Assembly (NCBI GenBank): GCA_036677505.1
Contig: JAVBWK010000036.1
Span: 1-64,000, forward strand
Reading direction: 5' to 3'
Length of the DNA: 64,000 bases
DNA from: UBA2227 sp036677505
Lineage (GTDB): Bacteria; Bacillota_I; Bacilli_A; Erysipelotrichales; Erysipelotrichaceae
Shown here: positions 34,441 to 43,295 of the stretch, piece by piece
Numbering within the stretch: position 1 is the first letter of the stretch
How the letters are laid out: each line of letters begins with the position of its first letter
Notes under the pieces: generated by a model
What the model was told of the DNA's origin: nothing
The model's input: only the letters and a program-made list of their open reading frames with translations
Database searches by the model: none
Program-made: the position numbers and the translations under genes

Positions 34441-34469
34441 TAATATATCACAATGTATATTGTATTGCA
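34441..34469 (-). promoter_or_regulatory. padR promoter with internal palindromic operator
   Basis: On the minus strand: TTGCAA (34469-34464), a 17-base spacer, TATATT (34446-34441). The spacer holds ACAATATACATTGT (34462-34449), arms ACAAT/ATTGT around 4 bases, resembling AT-rich PadR operators. Confidence 0.62.
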
Positions 34470-34481
34470 ATATAGTATTTA

Positions 34482-34505
34482 TAAAAAAATACTGCACAGG
34501 CAGTA
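34482..34505 (-). terminator. Intrinsic terminator of the MATE gene
   Basis: On the minus strand: stem ATACTGC / GCAGTAT with loop CTGT, then TTTTTTTA. It begins immediately after the TGA stop codon of the MATE gene. Confidence 0.88.
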
Positions 34506-35855
34506 TCAGAACTCAAATTCTTTTTTCAGTCGGATTGAGAATCCGGCAGTAAGCAATACGGTAAGCAGATCCGCTGCCGGTTGCGCAGCCAGGATCCCGT
34601 TATAGGCGAAAAAGACAGGCAAAATCCATATCATCGGCAGAAAAAATATTCCTTGACGAGCTACCGACAATATAAATGCCTCCTTAGCTTTTCCCAATGA
34701 CTGAAACAGGACCATATGGATCTGATAAAAACCCATAAACGGTAATGCCAGACATATAGCATAAAACATCCTTGATCCATAGTAAATGACCTCAGTATCT
34801 GATGTAAATATACTCATGATCGGACGGGCAAACACGACCAGCACCCCAGTCATGATCACCAAAAATACCGTACTCCAGCGAATGGAGAGATCAATCGATT
34901 CCTTAAGGCGTGAAAAATTCTTAGCTCCATAGTTATATCCGGCAAAAGGCTGAAACCCTTGGGCATAGCCGATAAGCACATAGTTGATGATCATCATCGT
35001 TCGCATAGCCAAACCGATGGCCGCTACCAGATTGGTACCGTAATTTGCAGCGGCACTGTTAATAAACATCATCGAAAAACTGACCAATGCCTGACGGAAA
35101 AACAATGCGATTCCCAACGCGAAAATCTCATAGGCGATTTTCGCATCAAACAACCATCGGTTGATCTTCCAGCGGATGGCCGAATCTTTGTTGGTCAGAC
35201 GAATCACCAATACCGAAGTCGAAATATATTGGGATACGATGGTGGCAATGGCTGCACCTTCCAAACCCAGATTCAGTCCCCAGTCAAACATGAAAATCGG
35301 ATCGAGGATGATGTTCAATCCTGCTCCAAGCATGATCGCAAACATCGGAAACTTGACATCCCCTTCCGAACGAAGGATATTGTTCATTGTCATGTTTAAA
35401 ATGATTCCGCTCATGCCGACGATCATCCACATCGCATATCGCACAGAAAAATCCAAGGCATCCGGCGTTGCCCCAAACCAAGGCAGTATCATCTCAAGAT
35501 TACCGATCAGAAGAATCATACCCAAGGCAGAAAAAACGATGGCCATCAGCATTCCGGTATATACCGAACGTCCGACACTCTGATAATCTTTTCTGCCCAA
35601 CTGCCGGGAGATAAGCGAACCGGCACCGATACCGATCCCCTGCCCGATAGCACTCATGATCATAACCATCGGAAAAGATACGGTAACTGCCGCAATCATT
35701 GCCGTGTTTCTTAACATGCTCACAAAAAGCGTATCAACAAAATTGTATATAGCCGTAGTCAGCATGGCAATGATCGACGGTATCGCCAAACTGACTAATG
35801 CTTTGCTCACTTTTTCCTCCGATAACAAGTATTTCCGATGACTGCTGATTTCCAT
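34506..35855 (-). CDS. MATE family multidrug/sodium antiporter
   Basis: 449-aa MATE exporter with twelve predicted TM helices in two six-helix halves. Typical features are SLAIPSIIAMLTTAIYNFVDTLF near the N-terminus, GIGAGSLISRQLG, and GYAQGFQPFAGYNYGA in the second half. It exports cationic drugs or metabolites in exchange for Na+ or H+; the substrate is not predictable. The gene is monocistronic, with its own terminator, and divergent from the HlyIII gene. Confidence 0.93.
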   Translation of the reverse strand: MEISSHRKYLLSEEKVSKALVSLAIPSIIAMLTTAIYNFVDTLFVSMLRNTAMIAAVTVSFPMVMIMSAIGQGIGIGAGSLISRQLGRKDYQSVGRSVYTGMLMAIVFSALGMILLIGNLEMILPWFGATPDALDFSVRYAMWMIVGMSGIILNMTMNNILRSEGDVKFPMFAIMLGAGLNIILDPIFMFDWGLNLGLEGAAIATIVSQYISTSVLVIRLTNKDSAIRWKINRWLFDAKIAYEIFALGIALFFRQALVSFSMMFINSAAANYGTNLVAAIGLAMRTMMIINYVLIGYAQGFQPFAGYNYGAKNFSRLKESIDLSIRWSTVFLVIMTGVLVVFARPIMSIFTSDTEVIYYGSRMFYAICLALPFMGFYQIHMVLFQSLGKAKEAFILSVARQGIFFLPMIWILPVFFAYNGILAAQPAADLLTVLLTAGFSIRLKKEFEF

Positions 35856-35952
35856 AAACGATCACTCCATTGTTCAATCATAAAAAGAAGAAGAATAAAT
35901 GTCAACAATATCCGTCAATTATGATAAACTTATAAATTGAAAGAAGGTATTT

Positions 35953-36609
35953 ATGACAAAGAAACATTCCATCAAAAATATCATTCACCTATCCGTCGGT
36001 GAAGAAATCGGAAACTCCGTCACTCACGGAGTGATGTCTTTGCTGCTGCTCGGCTTTCTGCCGTGGACGGCTGTGGATACATACATCCGAGGCGGTTGGG
36101 TTTTATCTATAGGTACATCGATATTCATCATCAGTCTGTTTCTGATGTTTCTTGTTTCCGCTCTTTATCATGCGATGGCATATGAAACAAAGCATAAATA
36201 TGTATTTCGGATTCTTGATCATATCTTTATCTATTTCGCCATCGCCGGCAGTTATACACCGATTGCATTATACATCATCCGTGGCTGGCAGGGCGTTCTT
36301 ATACTGATCATACAATGGAGCATGGTGCTCATCGGCATTTTATATAAGTCTATATCTCAGAAATCGATCCCTAAACTTTCCGTCACGATCTATCTGGTCA
36401 TGGGTTGGATCGCCTTGCTTTTTATTCCGGTGATCATTCAAAACGCAAAACTTCCTTTTTTGGGATTTATTGCTCTTGGCGGGTTACTGTATAGCATCGG
36501 TGCTTGGTTCTATACCCAAAAGTCACGACCGTACTTCCATTTTATCTGGCATCTTTTCATAAATTTCGCGGCCGTAAGCCACTTTATCGCCATCATTTTT
36601 CTAATCTGA
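35953..36609 (+). CDS. Hemolysin III / TrhA family membrane protein
   Basis: 218-aa seven-TM protein of the PAQR/HlyIII family. Conserved polar residues are seen in SALYHAM, DHIFIYFAIAGSYTPI and HFIWHLFINFAAVSHFI; these residues form a metal-dependent hydrolase-like site in PAQR proteins. Family members affect membrane lipid homeostasis in bacteria. The ribosome binding site GAAGG precedes the ATG. It converges with rsgA, with only 2 bases between the stops and no terminator visible. Confidence 0.92.
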   Translation: MTKKHSIKNIIHLSVGEEIGNSVTHGVMSLLLLGFLPWTAVDTYIRGGWVLSIGTSIFIISLFLMFLVSALYHAMAYETKHKYVFRILDHIFIYFAIAGSYTPIALYIIRGWQGVLILIIQWSMVLIGILYKSISQKSIPKLSVTIYLVMGWIALLFIPVIIQNAKLPFLGFIALGGLLYSIGAWFYTQKSRPYFHFIWHLFINFAAVSHFIAIIFLI

Positions 36610-36611
36610 TA

Positions 36612-37604
36612 TTACCTTTTTACCAGTGGGGCTTTCATTTTCCCCCACTCGTTTTCTTTTTGCATAGACATAAACCGCTGCCAACGATCCGTCGATAAAA
36701 CACCCTCAGAAAGTTTTTTCTGTATCATGCATCCGGGCTCATGCTGATGCGTACAATCGCGAAACCGGCACAGGCTTAACCACTCTTCAATATCAGAGAA
36801 AAGTTCATGTAGACCGATATCAGCATCCCACAGGCCGAGTTCCCGCATCCCCGGTGTATCTATGATCATGACTCCACAATCCAACCGGATCAGCTGACGG
36901 TGTGACGTCGTATGTCGGCCGCGACTGTCCTTTTCCCGAATTTCACTTACCGTCATGATTTCATCGCTGACCAGCCGATTGACCAGACTGGATTTACCGA
37001 CTCCGGAAGAACCCAGAAATATGATAACCTTATCTTTGACCAGATACTTCTGCAACGTATCGAATCCGTAGCCGGTTTTTGAGCTGATGGCAAAACAAGG
37101 AATACTGCCGAAATGAGCAGTAACAAGGTCGGTATAAATTTTAACATCATCAGAAAGATCAGCCTTTGTCAAAATGATAACTGCTTCTGCCTTGGCGGAT
37201 AATGCAGCAGCAAGATATCGCTCGATCCTCTTCAGACTAAACTCCTTATTCATAGAAGTCAGAATAAAGACTGTATCAAAATTAGCAGCCAATACCTGCT
37301 TTTTCATAGTCTTGACATATCCGGCACTGTGACCGCTGAAATCCGTACGTGCAAAAAAACTCTTGCGCTTACCAATATCTGTAATCAGTGAGTCTCCATC
37401 TCGATTAAAGATGACCCAAACATTATCGCCTACCACGGGCAAGTGATCATTTGCATCATTCTTATGATAATAACTACCCTTAAGTTTTGCGGTGATTTCA
37501 CCATATTCACATAATACTCTGAATATTCCTTTATGAACTTCCGTGACGACCGCCTTGATTTCATTTTTCGGTCTGTCATTGAAAGATTCTCTGTTCAACT
37601 TCAT
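36612..37604 (-). CDS. rsgA: Ribosome small-subunit GTPase RsgA
   Basis: 330-aa circularly permuted GTPase that acts late in 30S maturation. An N-terminal OB fold is followed by the GTPase with G4 (LTKADL) before G1 (GSSGVGKSSLVN) and G3 (DTPGMRELG). The C-terminal zinc-binding segment is CRFRDCTHQHEPGC. The ribosome binding site AGAGGA is upstream of the ATG. In Bacillus it usually follows prkC; here it stands alone behind an unusual leader with two micro-ORFs and a hairpin terminator. Confidence 0.96.
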   Translation of the reverse strand: MKLNRESFNDRPKNEIKAVVTEVHKGIFRVLCEYGEITAKLKGSYYHKNDANDHLPVVGDNVWVIFNRDGDSLITDIGKRKSFFARTDFSGHSAGYVKTMKKQVLAANFDTVFILTSMNKEFSLKRIERYLAAALSAKAEAVIILTKADLSDDVKIYTDLVTAHFGSIPCFAISSKTGYGFDTLQKYLVKDKVIIFLGSSGVGKSSLVNRLVSDEIMTVSEIREKDSRGRHTTSHRQLIRLDCGVMIIDTPGMRELGLWDADIGLHELFSDIEEWLSLCRFRDCTHQHEPGCMIQKKLSEGVLSTDRWQRFMSMQKENEWGKMKAPLVKR

Positions 37605-37633
37605 ATCCTGTTTCCTCTTCTTTCAGATTTGCA

Positions 37634-37658
37634 TAAAAAAACTTGCCCGAATGCAAGT
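37634..37658 (-). terminator. Terminator-like hairpin in the rsgA leader
   Basis: On the minus strand: stem ACTTGC / GCAAGT with loop ATTCGG followed by TTTTTTT, 30 bases before the rsgA ATG. Because no gene ends here except micro-ORF 2, it looks like an attenuator. Confidence 0.75.
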
Positions 37659-37693
37659 CACAGAATCCATGCATGATGGGTTACGTTTAGCAC
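37658..37693 (-). CDS. Candidate leader micro-ORF 2 upstream of rsgA (11 codons)
   Basis: GTG start, peptide MLNVTHHAWIL, TGA stop touching the first base of the terminator stem. GGAGG lies 7 bases upstream, but this ribosome binding site and the GTG are both paired in the hairpin GCACGGAG / CTTCGTGC (one G-U pair). A ribosome finishing this ORF would cover the rising arm of the terminator. Coding status is inference from the layout. Confidence 0.4.
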   Translation of the reverse strand: MLNVTHHAWIL

Positions 37694-37720
37694 GAAGAAA
37701 ACCTCCGTGCATTTTTTGAT

Positions 37721-37759
37721 TTATCGGATAATCACCATATCGTGTCTTTCATTTGCCAT
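37721..37759 (-). CDS. Candidate leader micro-ORF 1 upstream of rsgA (12 codons)
   Basis: ATG start, peptide MANERHDMVIIR, TAA stop, with AAGGGG about 10 bases upstream. It ends 27 bases before micro-ORF 2 and just upstream of the hairpin that hides the ribosome binding site of micro-ORF 2. Coding status is unproven. Confidence 0.35.
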   Translation of the reverse strand: MANERHDMVIIR

Positions 37760-37802
37760 AAATCATCCGCCCCTTTCGATAAGTAGTGTATTTCTATTGT
37801 TA

Positions 37803-37831
37803 ATCATACCCTTGTTTGACATCTAAATCAA
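37803..37831 (-). promoter_or_regulatory. Promoter of the rsgA leader transcript
   Basis: On the minus strand: TTGATT (37831-37826), exact 17-base spacer, TATGAT (37808-37803). It follows directly on the T-run of the galE terminator. Confidence 0.65.
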
Positions 37832-37832
37832 C

Positions 37833-37856
37833 AAAAAAGAAACCCTAATGGGTTTC
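37833..37856 (-). terminator. Intrinsic terminator overlapping the galE stop codon
   Basis: On the minus strand: stem GAAACCC / GGGTTTC with loop ATTA, then TTTTTT. The TAG stop codon straddles the loop and the second arm. Confidence 0.9.
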
Positions 37857-38828
37857 ATGTTTGATACGGAAATCTAAATCTGTCTTAATGATATCTTTCA
37901 ATGTCCGCTTCGGACTCCATTTTAACAGCTCTTTTGCTTTTGAACTCGAAGCTATCAGCTTGGCGGGATCGCCCGGACGGCGCGGCCCGATAGTGTAGTT
38001 AACGGGCAAGTGGCACGATACTTCATCAATCACCTCTTTGACCGAATATCCGGCAGATGATCCGAGATTGATGGTGACCGATTCATTTTTTTCGATGATA
38101 TATTTCATTCCCAAAACATGGGCATAAGCCAGATCGGCCACATGTATGTAATCCCGGATACAGGTACCATCCGGAGTCGGATAGTCATCCCCGAAAATAA
38201 CCATGGAATCACGGAGTTTCAGTGCGGTCTGAACCGTGATCGGAATGATGTGGGTCAGATTATTTCGTTTCAGACCGATTTTCAGCGATTCATGTGCACC
38301 GGCGACATTGAAATAGCGAAAAATACAAAAATTTAATCCATGAGCCTGTGCGACCCAACGGATCATCCGTTCAGATGCCAACTTGGTTTCGCCATACGGA
38401 TTGATGGGTATACATTCATCTTCTTCCGTGCAAATATCATTTTTAACATCTCCGTATACAGCGGCAGTCGATGAGAAAATTATATTTTTGACACCGTGTT
38501 TCACCATGGTTTTCAGCATGATCCGCACACCTTCCACGTTGTTGTGATAATAAACCAGCGGTTCGCTGACACTTTCAGGAACGACGATTTTTGCTGCAAA
38601 ATGCATGACGGCATCAAAGTTCCGATCTTGAGATTCGACCGTAAAAATCTCATCCATCCGTTGTTCATCGGTAATATCACCGAGATAAAACCGGGCATTG
38701 GGATCGACAGCATCCCTGGTACCGGTTGACAGATTATCGATGACAGTCACTTCATGCCCGTCCTCAATCAACTCCAAAACTGCATGAGACCCGATATATC
38801 CGGCTCCGCCTATGACACATACTTTCAT
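37845..38828 (-). CDS. galE: UDP-glucose 4-epimerase
   Basis: 327-aa extended short-chain dehydrogenase. NAD binds at GGAGYIGSHAV near the N-terminus; the catalytic triad includes Ser in FSSTAAVYG and the YGETK Tyr/Lys pair. The family motifs FRYFNVAGA and DGTCIRDYIHV are present. It interconverts UDP-glucose and UDP-galactose for glycan synthesis. It is the last gene of the uppS-cdsA-dxr-rseP-DUF368 transcript, 1 base after the DUF368 stop, and its own stop lies in a terminator. Confidence 0.95.
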   Translation of the reverse strand: MKVCVIGGAGYIGSHAVLELIEDGHEVTVIDNLSTGTRDAVDPNARFYLGDITDEQRMDEIFTVESQDRNFDAVMHFAAKIVVPESVSEPLVYYHNNVEGVRIMLKTMVKHGVKNIIFSSTAAVYGDVKNDICTEEDECIPINPYGETKLASERMIRWVAQAHGLNFCIFRYFNVAGAHESLKIGLKRNNLTHIIPITVQTALKLRDSMVIFGDDYPTPDGTCIRDYIHVADLAYAHVLGMKYIIEKNESVTINLGSSAGYSVKEVIDEVSCHLPVNYTIGPRRPGDPAKLIASSSKAKELLKWSPKRTLKDIIKTDLDFRIKHETH

Positions 38829-38829
38829 A

Positions 38830-39639
38830 TTACTTTCCCCCGTTCAGTTGATTGAACCATAAAATAAATAATGCAAATCCTACAAATAACACCCATGCCA
38901 GTACATCTGCAGAAAATCCCGGAAATAAAGGCAGCAATGATCCCACCAGCAAACCGATGATGGCCGCATAGGTTGGCGCATAATATTTCTCCATCAGTAT
39001 TTTGACCGCTTTGGCTCCAAATACCAACCCGGTCAGCATTCCGATAACGACGATCAGCAAGTGAGGAAAAACAAACTGACCGATGGTATATCCGAAAATG
39101 CCTTGATACATCCCGATTGCCAGTAAAACCATCGAACCGCTGATACCAGGCAGGATCATAGTAAACGTCGAAACAGCCGACGCAGCAAACATCAACAGTG
39201 CAACTGCTAGCGTAAGTTTGCTTACATCCATCTGATTGGCACCTTCCGGTTGAGAAAATGTCAAAACCAGCATAATCGAGAAAGTGAAGAGAAATGCAAC
39301 GACTTCAATCAGCCGAATTTTCTTAATATTCGCTTTTTTGAAAATCAGCGGGAAACTGCCGAGAATAATTCCCAAGAAACTGTAAAACGTCAGTGTTTCG
39401 TGATTGGTCAGCAAATAATTCATTATATTACTGAAACCAAGGATTCCTGATATGATCCCGATGGCCAGCAATACGATAAACCCGAAGTTCTGACGGATCG
39501 CCTTGAAATCAAGCGATACAACGGCGATCAGTTTATCATAAATCCCAAAAACCACAGCCATCGTTCCACCGGAAACCCCGGGAATGACATTGCTAATGCC
39601 GATAATCAAACCGTAAAATACTGTTTTCAATTGTTCCAT
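38830..39639 (-). CDS. DUF368 family polyprenyl-phosphate transporter (PopT-like)
   Basis: 269-aa membrane protein with about eight TM helices. The DUF368 pattern is seen in ISNVIPGVSGGTMAVVFGIYDKLI near the N-terminus and MILPGISGSMVLLAIGMYQ in the second half. DUF368 proteins recycle undecaprenyl phosphate across the membrane. The operon context with uppS and cdsA, which make polyprenyl and phospholipid precursors, supports the role. The start at 39639 has GGGGTAG upstream and follows the rseP stop directly; the longer frame would run into rseP. Confidence 0.92.
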   Translation of the reverse strand: MEQLKTVFYGLIIGISNVIPGVSGGTMAVVFGIYDKLIAVVSLDFKAIRQNFGFIVLLAIGIISGILGFSNIMNYLLTNHETLTFYSFLGIILGSFPLIFKKANIKKIRLIEVVAFLFTFSIMLVLTFSQPEGANQMDVSKLTLAVALLMFAASAVSTFTMILPGISGSMVLLAIGMYQGIFGYTIGQFVFPHLLIVVIGMLTGLVFGAKAVKILMEKYYAPTYAAIIGLLVGSLLPLFPGFSADVLAWVLFVGFALFILWFNQLNGGK

Positions 39640-39640
39640 A

Positions 39641-40687
39641 CTACCCCAGCAGTCGCAAGATATCTTGCCATGTAACAAACAATACCAAAGCCATCACCAA
39701 TATGATACTGACGGTCATCAGTGCCTGCTCCAGCTGACGGTTAATCGGTTTTCCGATCAACATTTCAGCCACGGTAATGACGACACGTCCGCCATCCATC
39801 AGCGGGATCGGTAAAAGATTAAATATTCCGACATTGACCGACAATATCGCAGTCAGTACAATCAAAGAAAGCAAACCTTGCTGTGCCTGCTGTCCGGTCA
39901 CATCATAAATACCGATCGGACCGCTGATCGCATTAAGACCGATTCCGCGAATCAGTCGGGATAATGTGCTTATGATCTCTCTGACGGTAGTAAAAACATA
40001 CTCGGTACCGGCACCGATCGCCTGAAAAAAGTTCAACTTCTCGATAATGGGTTCAGGCAGCATCAGACCGATCATATAACGCCCCTCTTTTTCATTGAAT
40101 ACGGGAGTTACTTTGATTTTAAAAGTCTGGCCGTTTCGATCAACGGTGAACTCCATTTGGTCAGTATAAAGCTGAGTATAGGTAATAACATCATAGAAAT
40201 CCTTTGGTTTTATCGAGGTTCCATCTGAGAAAGCTACTTGCACAATTTTATCACCGGCCAAAAATCCTGCTGTTTCAGCGACTGAACCGCTTACAGTTTC
40301 GGCAATGATCGGTTGCGGAGGTAAAGTTCTAGCGCCCTGATAGATAAAAACACCGACAAAGATAACCCAGGCAAGCAGTATATTCATAAATACACCGGCA
40401 AGCATGATTACGATGCGTTTCAGCGGTGCGATCCCTTTAATCGTACGGTTTGCCGGTATGTCTTCAACATCGACACCTTCTTCACCGGCCATCGCAACGA
40501 AACCGCCGACCGGCAAAGCTCTTAGAGAATACACGGTCTCCCCTTTTTGCCAACTTTTGATCTTCGGTCCCATGCCGATAGCAAACTCACGGCAATACAC
40601 ATTAAAAAATTTCGCACTGATCAGATGCCCCAGTTCGTGAACAAAAACGATGATGCCCAATATCAGAATAAAATAAATCAATGTCAT
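39641..40687 (-). CDS. rseP: Site-2 intramembrane metalloprotease RseP
   Basis: 348-aa zinc protease cleaving membrane proteins within the bilayer. HELGH lies in the first TM helix (about residues 18-22) and the third ligand in LLPIPLMDGGRVV. One PDZ domain (SVAETAGFLAGDKIVQV) lies between them. The start at 40687 has AGGAGG 8 bases upstream and overlaps the dxr stop as ATGA. The likely role is regulated proteolysis or signal-peptide clearance, as in RasP of Bacillus. Confidence 0.95.
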   Translation of the reverse strand: MTLIYFILILGIIVFVHELGHLISAKFFNVYCREFAIGMGPKIKSWQKGETVYSLRALPVGGFVAMAGEEGVDVEDIPANRTIKGIAPLKRIVIMLAGVFMNILLAWVIFVGVFIYQGARTLPPQPIIAETVSGSVAETAGFLAGDKIVQVAFSDGTSIKPKDFYDVITYTQLYTDQMEFTVDRNGQTFKIKVTPVFNEKEGRYMIGLMLPEPIIEKLNFFQAIGAGTEYVFTTVREIISTLSRLIRGIGLNAISGPIGIYDVTGQQAQQGLLSLIVLTAILSVNVGIFNLLPIPLMDGGRVVITVAEMLIGKPINRQLEQALMTVSIILVMALVLFVTWQDILRLLG

Positions 40688-41835
40688 ACATATCCTCCTG
40701 AAATTCTGTTTCTGATCCATGTTCTGCCCTTTTGATCGCCGTTGATGGCATCATTGAGAGTATAGAGAGGATCATATGTCAACGATTCAAACGCTTCGCA
40801 AACTAATGTATCGATATCAATAAATCGGATTTCACCGGCAAGAAAAGCACGTACAGCTTCTTCATTAGCTCCGTTGAGTGCAGCTGCTGAGTTGTCATCT
40901 CTGCCTCCGGCGATGTAGGCACACCGCAAAAGCGGGAAACGGTCGAAATCGAGTGTTTCAAAGGTAAGGGAACGTGCACCTACCAAATCCAGTGACGGCA
41001 AGTCTAATGGTAATCGATCCGGATAACTCAACGCATATTGAATCGGAATGCGCATATCCGGTGTACCGAGCTGTGCGATGATGGCACGGTCTTCATATTC
41101 CACCATCGAATGAACGATGCTCTGACGATGCAATACCACATCGATTTTTTCAACATCGATTCCAAAGAGCCAATGAGCTTCCAACACTTCCAATCCCTTA
41201 TTCATCATCGTAGCACTGTCAATCGTTATTTTAGCACCCATGGACCAGTTAGGGTGTTTCAATGCATCTGATAAAGTAACGTTCATTAACTCTGATCGGC
41301 TCTTATCTCGGAAACTGCCTCCCGAAGCTGTCAAAATCAGACGCCGGATATTTTTGTCATGCGTCGCCAGACACTGAGCAATCGCTGAATGTTCACTGTC
41401 AATCGGCATCAGCGAAACACCGTTTTTCTTCACTGCCGACATAATGATTTTTCCGGCAGCCACCAATGTTTCTTTATTGGCCAAAGCTATATTTTTCTTA
41501 GCCTCGATTGCAGCCAGGGTTGGCTTGCAGCCGACAAAACCCACCAATGCATTGACGACCGTATCGGCATCCGTAAAGGTTGCCAGTTCGATCAATCCTT
41601 CTTCACCCCAGACAAATCGATGCTGAGGATACATCAATACGGACTTATCAGCCAACTCTTGACTTTCAACACAAATCAGACATTTTTCATTTTTCCTTAA
41701 AAATCCGTCAATGAGTTCGATTTGGGATTTTACTGAAAGACCCACACATCGAAACTTATCAGAGTGCCGTTCGATGACATCCAGAGTCTGAAGTCCGATG
41801 GATCCCGATGCACCCAGAATAACTATATTTTTCAT
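40684..41835 (-). CDS. dxr: 1-deoxy-D-xylulose 5-phosphate reductoisomerase
   Basis: 383-aa DXR of the MEP isoprenoid pathway. The NADPH site is GASGSIGLQTLDVI. Catalytic residues are in MPIDSEHSAIAQCL and TASGGSFRDKSR, with a C-terminal helical domain containing NGANEEAVRAFL. It supplies precursors for the polyprenyl phosphate made by uppS in the same operon. Flanking genes overlap by 4 bases on both sides (ATGA). Confidence 0.97.
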   Translation of the reverse strand: MKNIVILGASGSIGLQTLDVIERHSDKFRCVGLSVKSQIELIDGFLRKNEKCLICVESQELADKSVLMYPQHRFVWGEEGLIELATFTDADTVVNALVGFVGCKPTLAAIEAKKNIALANKETLVAAGKIIMSAVKKNGVSLMPIDSEHSAIAQCLATHDKNIRRLILTASGGSFRDKSRSELMNVTLSDALKHPNWSMGAKITIDSATMMNKGLEVLEAHWLFGIDVEKIDVVLHRQSIVHSMVEYEDRAIIAQLGTPDMRIPIQYALSYPDRLPLDLPSLDLVGARSLTFETLDFDRFPLLRCAYIAGGRDDNSAAALNGANEEAVRAFLAGEIRFIDIDTLVCEAFESLTYDPLYTLNDAINGDQKGRTWIRNRISGGYV

Positions 41836-42599
41836 AACAGCCAGATCAGTAAGGCATGGAAAGCCATAAAATTGAACAGAAGACTGTCGATCCGATCCAA
41901 TACACCACCATGCGACGGGAATATCGTACCGAAATCCTTAACATTGAAATAGCGTTTGATGGCGCTGAATGCTAAATCTCCGATTTGACCGATTGGCGGC
42001 AATATCAGCGATGCACCAATGATCAGCGACCAGTCAAATTTAGAACTCAGGTAGAAATAAGCAAAAATCAGAGATAAACCTGTACCGAATATCCAACCGG
42101 CAATTGATCCTTCGACCGTCTTTTTGGGAGAAATTCTCGGATTCAGTTTATTTTTACCAAATAAAACACCGATAAAGTAAGCCCCGGTATCTGAAGCATA
42201 TGTGGCTATTGCAATATATACTATGACCGATGAACCGAAAAGCTGGATAGCCCGCACTGCCTGAATCGAAATTCCAACCAGCAGAACCATGGTGAAAACA
42301 TAGGTCAGATCGAAAATATCAAACCATTCAAACTGTATCGTCAGTAAAAAGACGATCAGCAATAGCAGAATCACATTGGCAGCAAAATATGGTCTGGGAG
42401 AGTATGCCAGAGCATAGATGAAAACAACCATCAAACCCTTCATCCACATCGGCCAGTTTTTCCCTTTGACCTGGGCAAATTCAAGTGCACCGATAAATAA
42501 AAACAAAAAGATGACAATTTCAAAAAGCCAGCCGCCAAAATATAACGCAGGAAACAAAGCAGCCATTAATATTACACCGGTAATAATTTTCTGTTTCAT
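41832..42599 (-). CDS. cdsA: Phosphatidate cytidylyltransferase
   Basis: 255-aa membrane enzyme making CDP-diacylglycerol from phosphatidate and CTP, the branch point of phospholipid synthesis. About seven TM segments. The C-terminal CdsA signature is seen as SAIKRYFNVKDFGTIFPSHGGVLDRIDSLLF. It sits directly after uppS (stop adjacent) and overlaps dxr by 4 bases, the standard order in Firmicutes. Confidence 0.96.
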   Translation of the reverse strand: MKQKIITGVILMAALFPALYFGGWLFEIVIFLFLFIGALEFAQVKGKNWPMWMKGLMVVFIYALAYSPRPYFAANVILLLLIVFLLTIQFEWFDIFDLTYVFTMVLLVGISIQAVRAIQLFGSSVIVYIAIATYASDTGAYFIGVLFGKNKLNPRISPKKTVEGSIAGWIFGTGLSLIFAYFYLSSKFDWSLIIGASLILPPIGQIGDLAFSAIKRYFNVKDFGTIFPSHGGVLDRIDSLLFNFMAFHALLIWLL

Positions 42600-43283
42600 T
42601 TAAAGTCCTCCAAACCGACGGTTGCGATGTTCAAACTGCGAGATTGCATCAACAAGATCCGCTTCCTTGAAATCCGGCCATGAGACATCCGTAAAAATCA
42701 GTTCTGAATATGCCAGCTGCCATAACAGAAAGTTTGATATCCGCATTTCGCCGCTGGTACGTATCATCAGATCGACCGGAGGCAAACCGGCAGTCATAAG
42801 ATAACTTTCAAAACTCAGCTCATCGATTTCCGTAATTTTATCCTCAATGATTTTCCGGACTGCCCGAATGATTTCATCCCTGCCGCCATAATTCATCGCG
42901 AAGTTCAGCACAAGACCCTGATTGTTTTTCGTTTTTTCGATTGCGTTGACCAATACTCGCTGAGTGTTGGCCGGAAAGCGGGACAAATCACCGATGGCCA
43001 TGATTTTGATCCCTTCTCGCATAAGTTCATCCATAAAACGGTTAAAAAACACTTCCGGCAGTTTCATCAGATAATCGACTTCTTCCAACGGACGTTTCCA
43101 GTTTTCCGTAGAAAATGCATAGAGTGTAAGTACTTTGATGTTCAGCCTGTTTGCAGCCAAAGCGATATTGCGGACATTCTCACTGCCTGATAAATGTCCA
43201 AATGTCCTCATCTGATTCTGCTTTTTTGCCCACCGGCCGTTACCGTCCATGATAATTGCCACGTGTCTGCATGTTGTTTCCAT
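42600..43283 (-). CDS. uppS: Undecaprenyl diphosphate synthase
   Basis: 227-aa cis-prenyltransferase making the C55 lipid carrier for peptidoglycan. The pyrophosphate site is in AIIMDGNGRWA; conserved motifs LYAFSTENWKRP and LMIRTSGEMRISNFLLWQ are present. The start METTCRHVAIIMDGN (43283) has AAGGGG upstream; the longer frame reads through the intergenic hairpin. Its presence shows that the cell makes a wall. Confidence 0.96.
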   Translation of the reverse strand: METTCRHVAIIMDGNGRWAKKQNQMRTFGHLSGSENVRNIALAANRLNIKVLTLYAFSTENWKRPLEEVDYLMKLPEVFFNRFMDELMREGIKIMAIGDLSRFPANTQRVLVNAIEKTKNNQGLVLNFAMNYGGRDEIIRAVRKIIEDKITEIDELSFESYLMTAGLPPVDLMIRTSGEMRISNFLLWQLAYSELIFTDVSWPDFKEADLVDAISQFEHRNRRFGGL

Positions 43284-43295
43284 ATTTGCCCCTTC

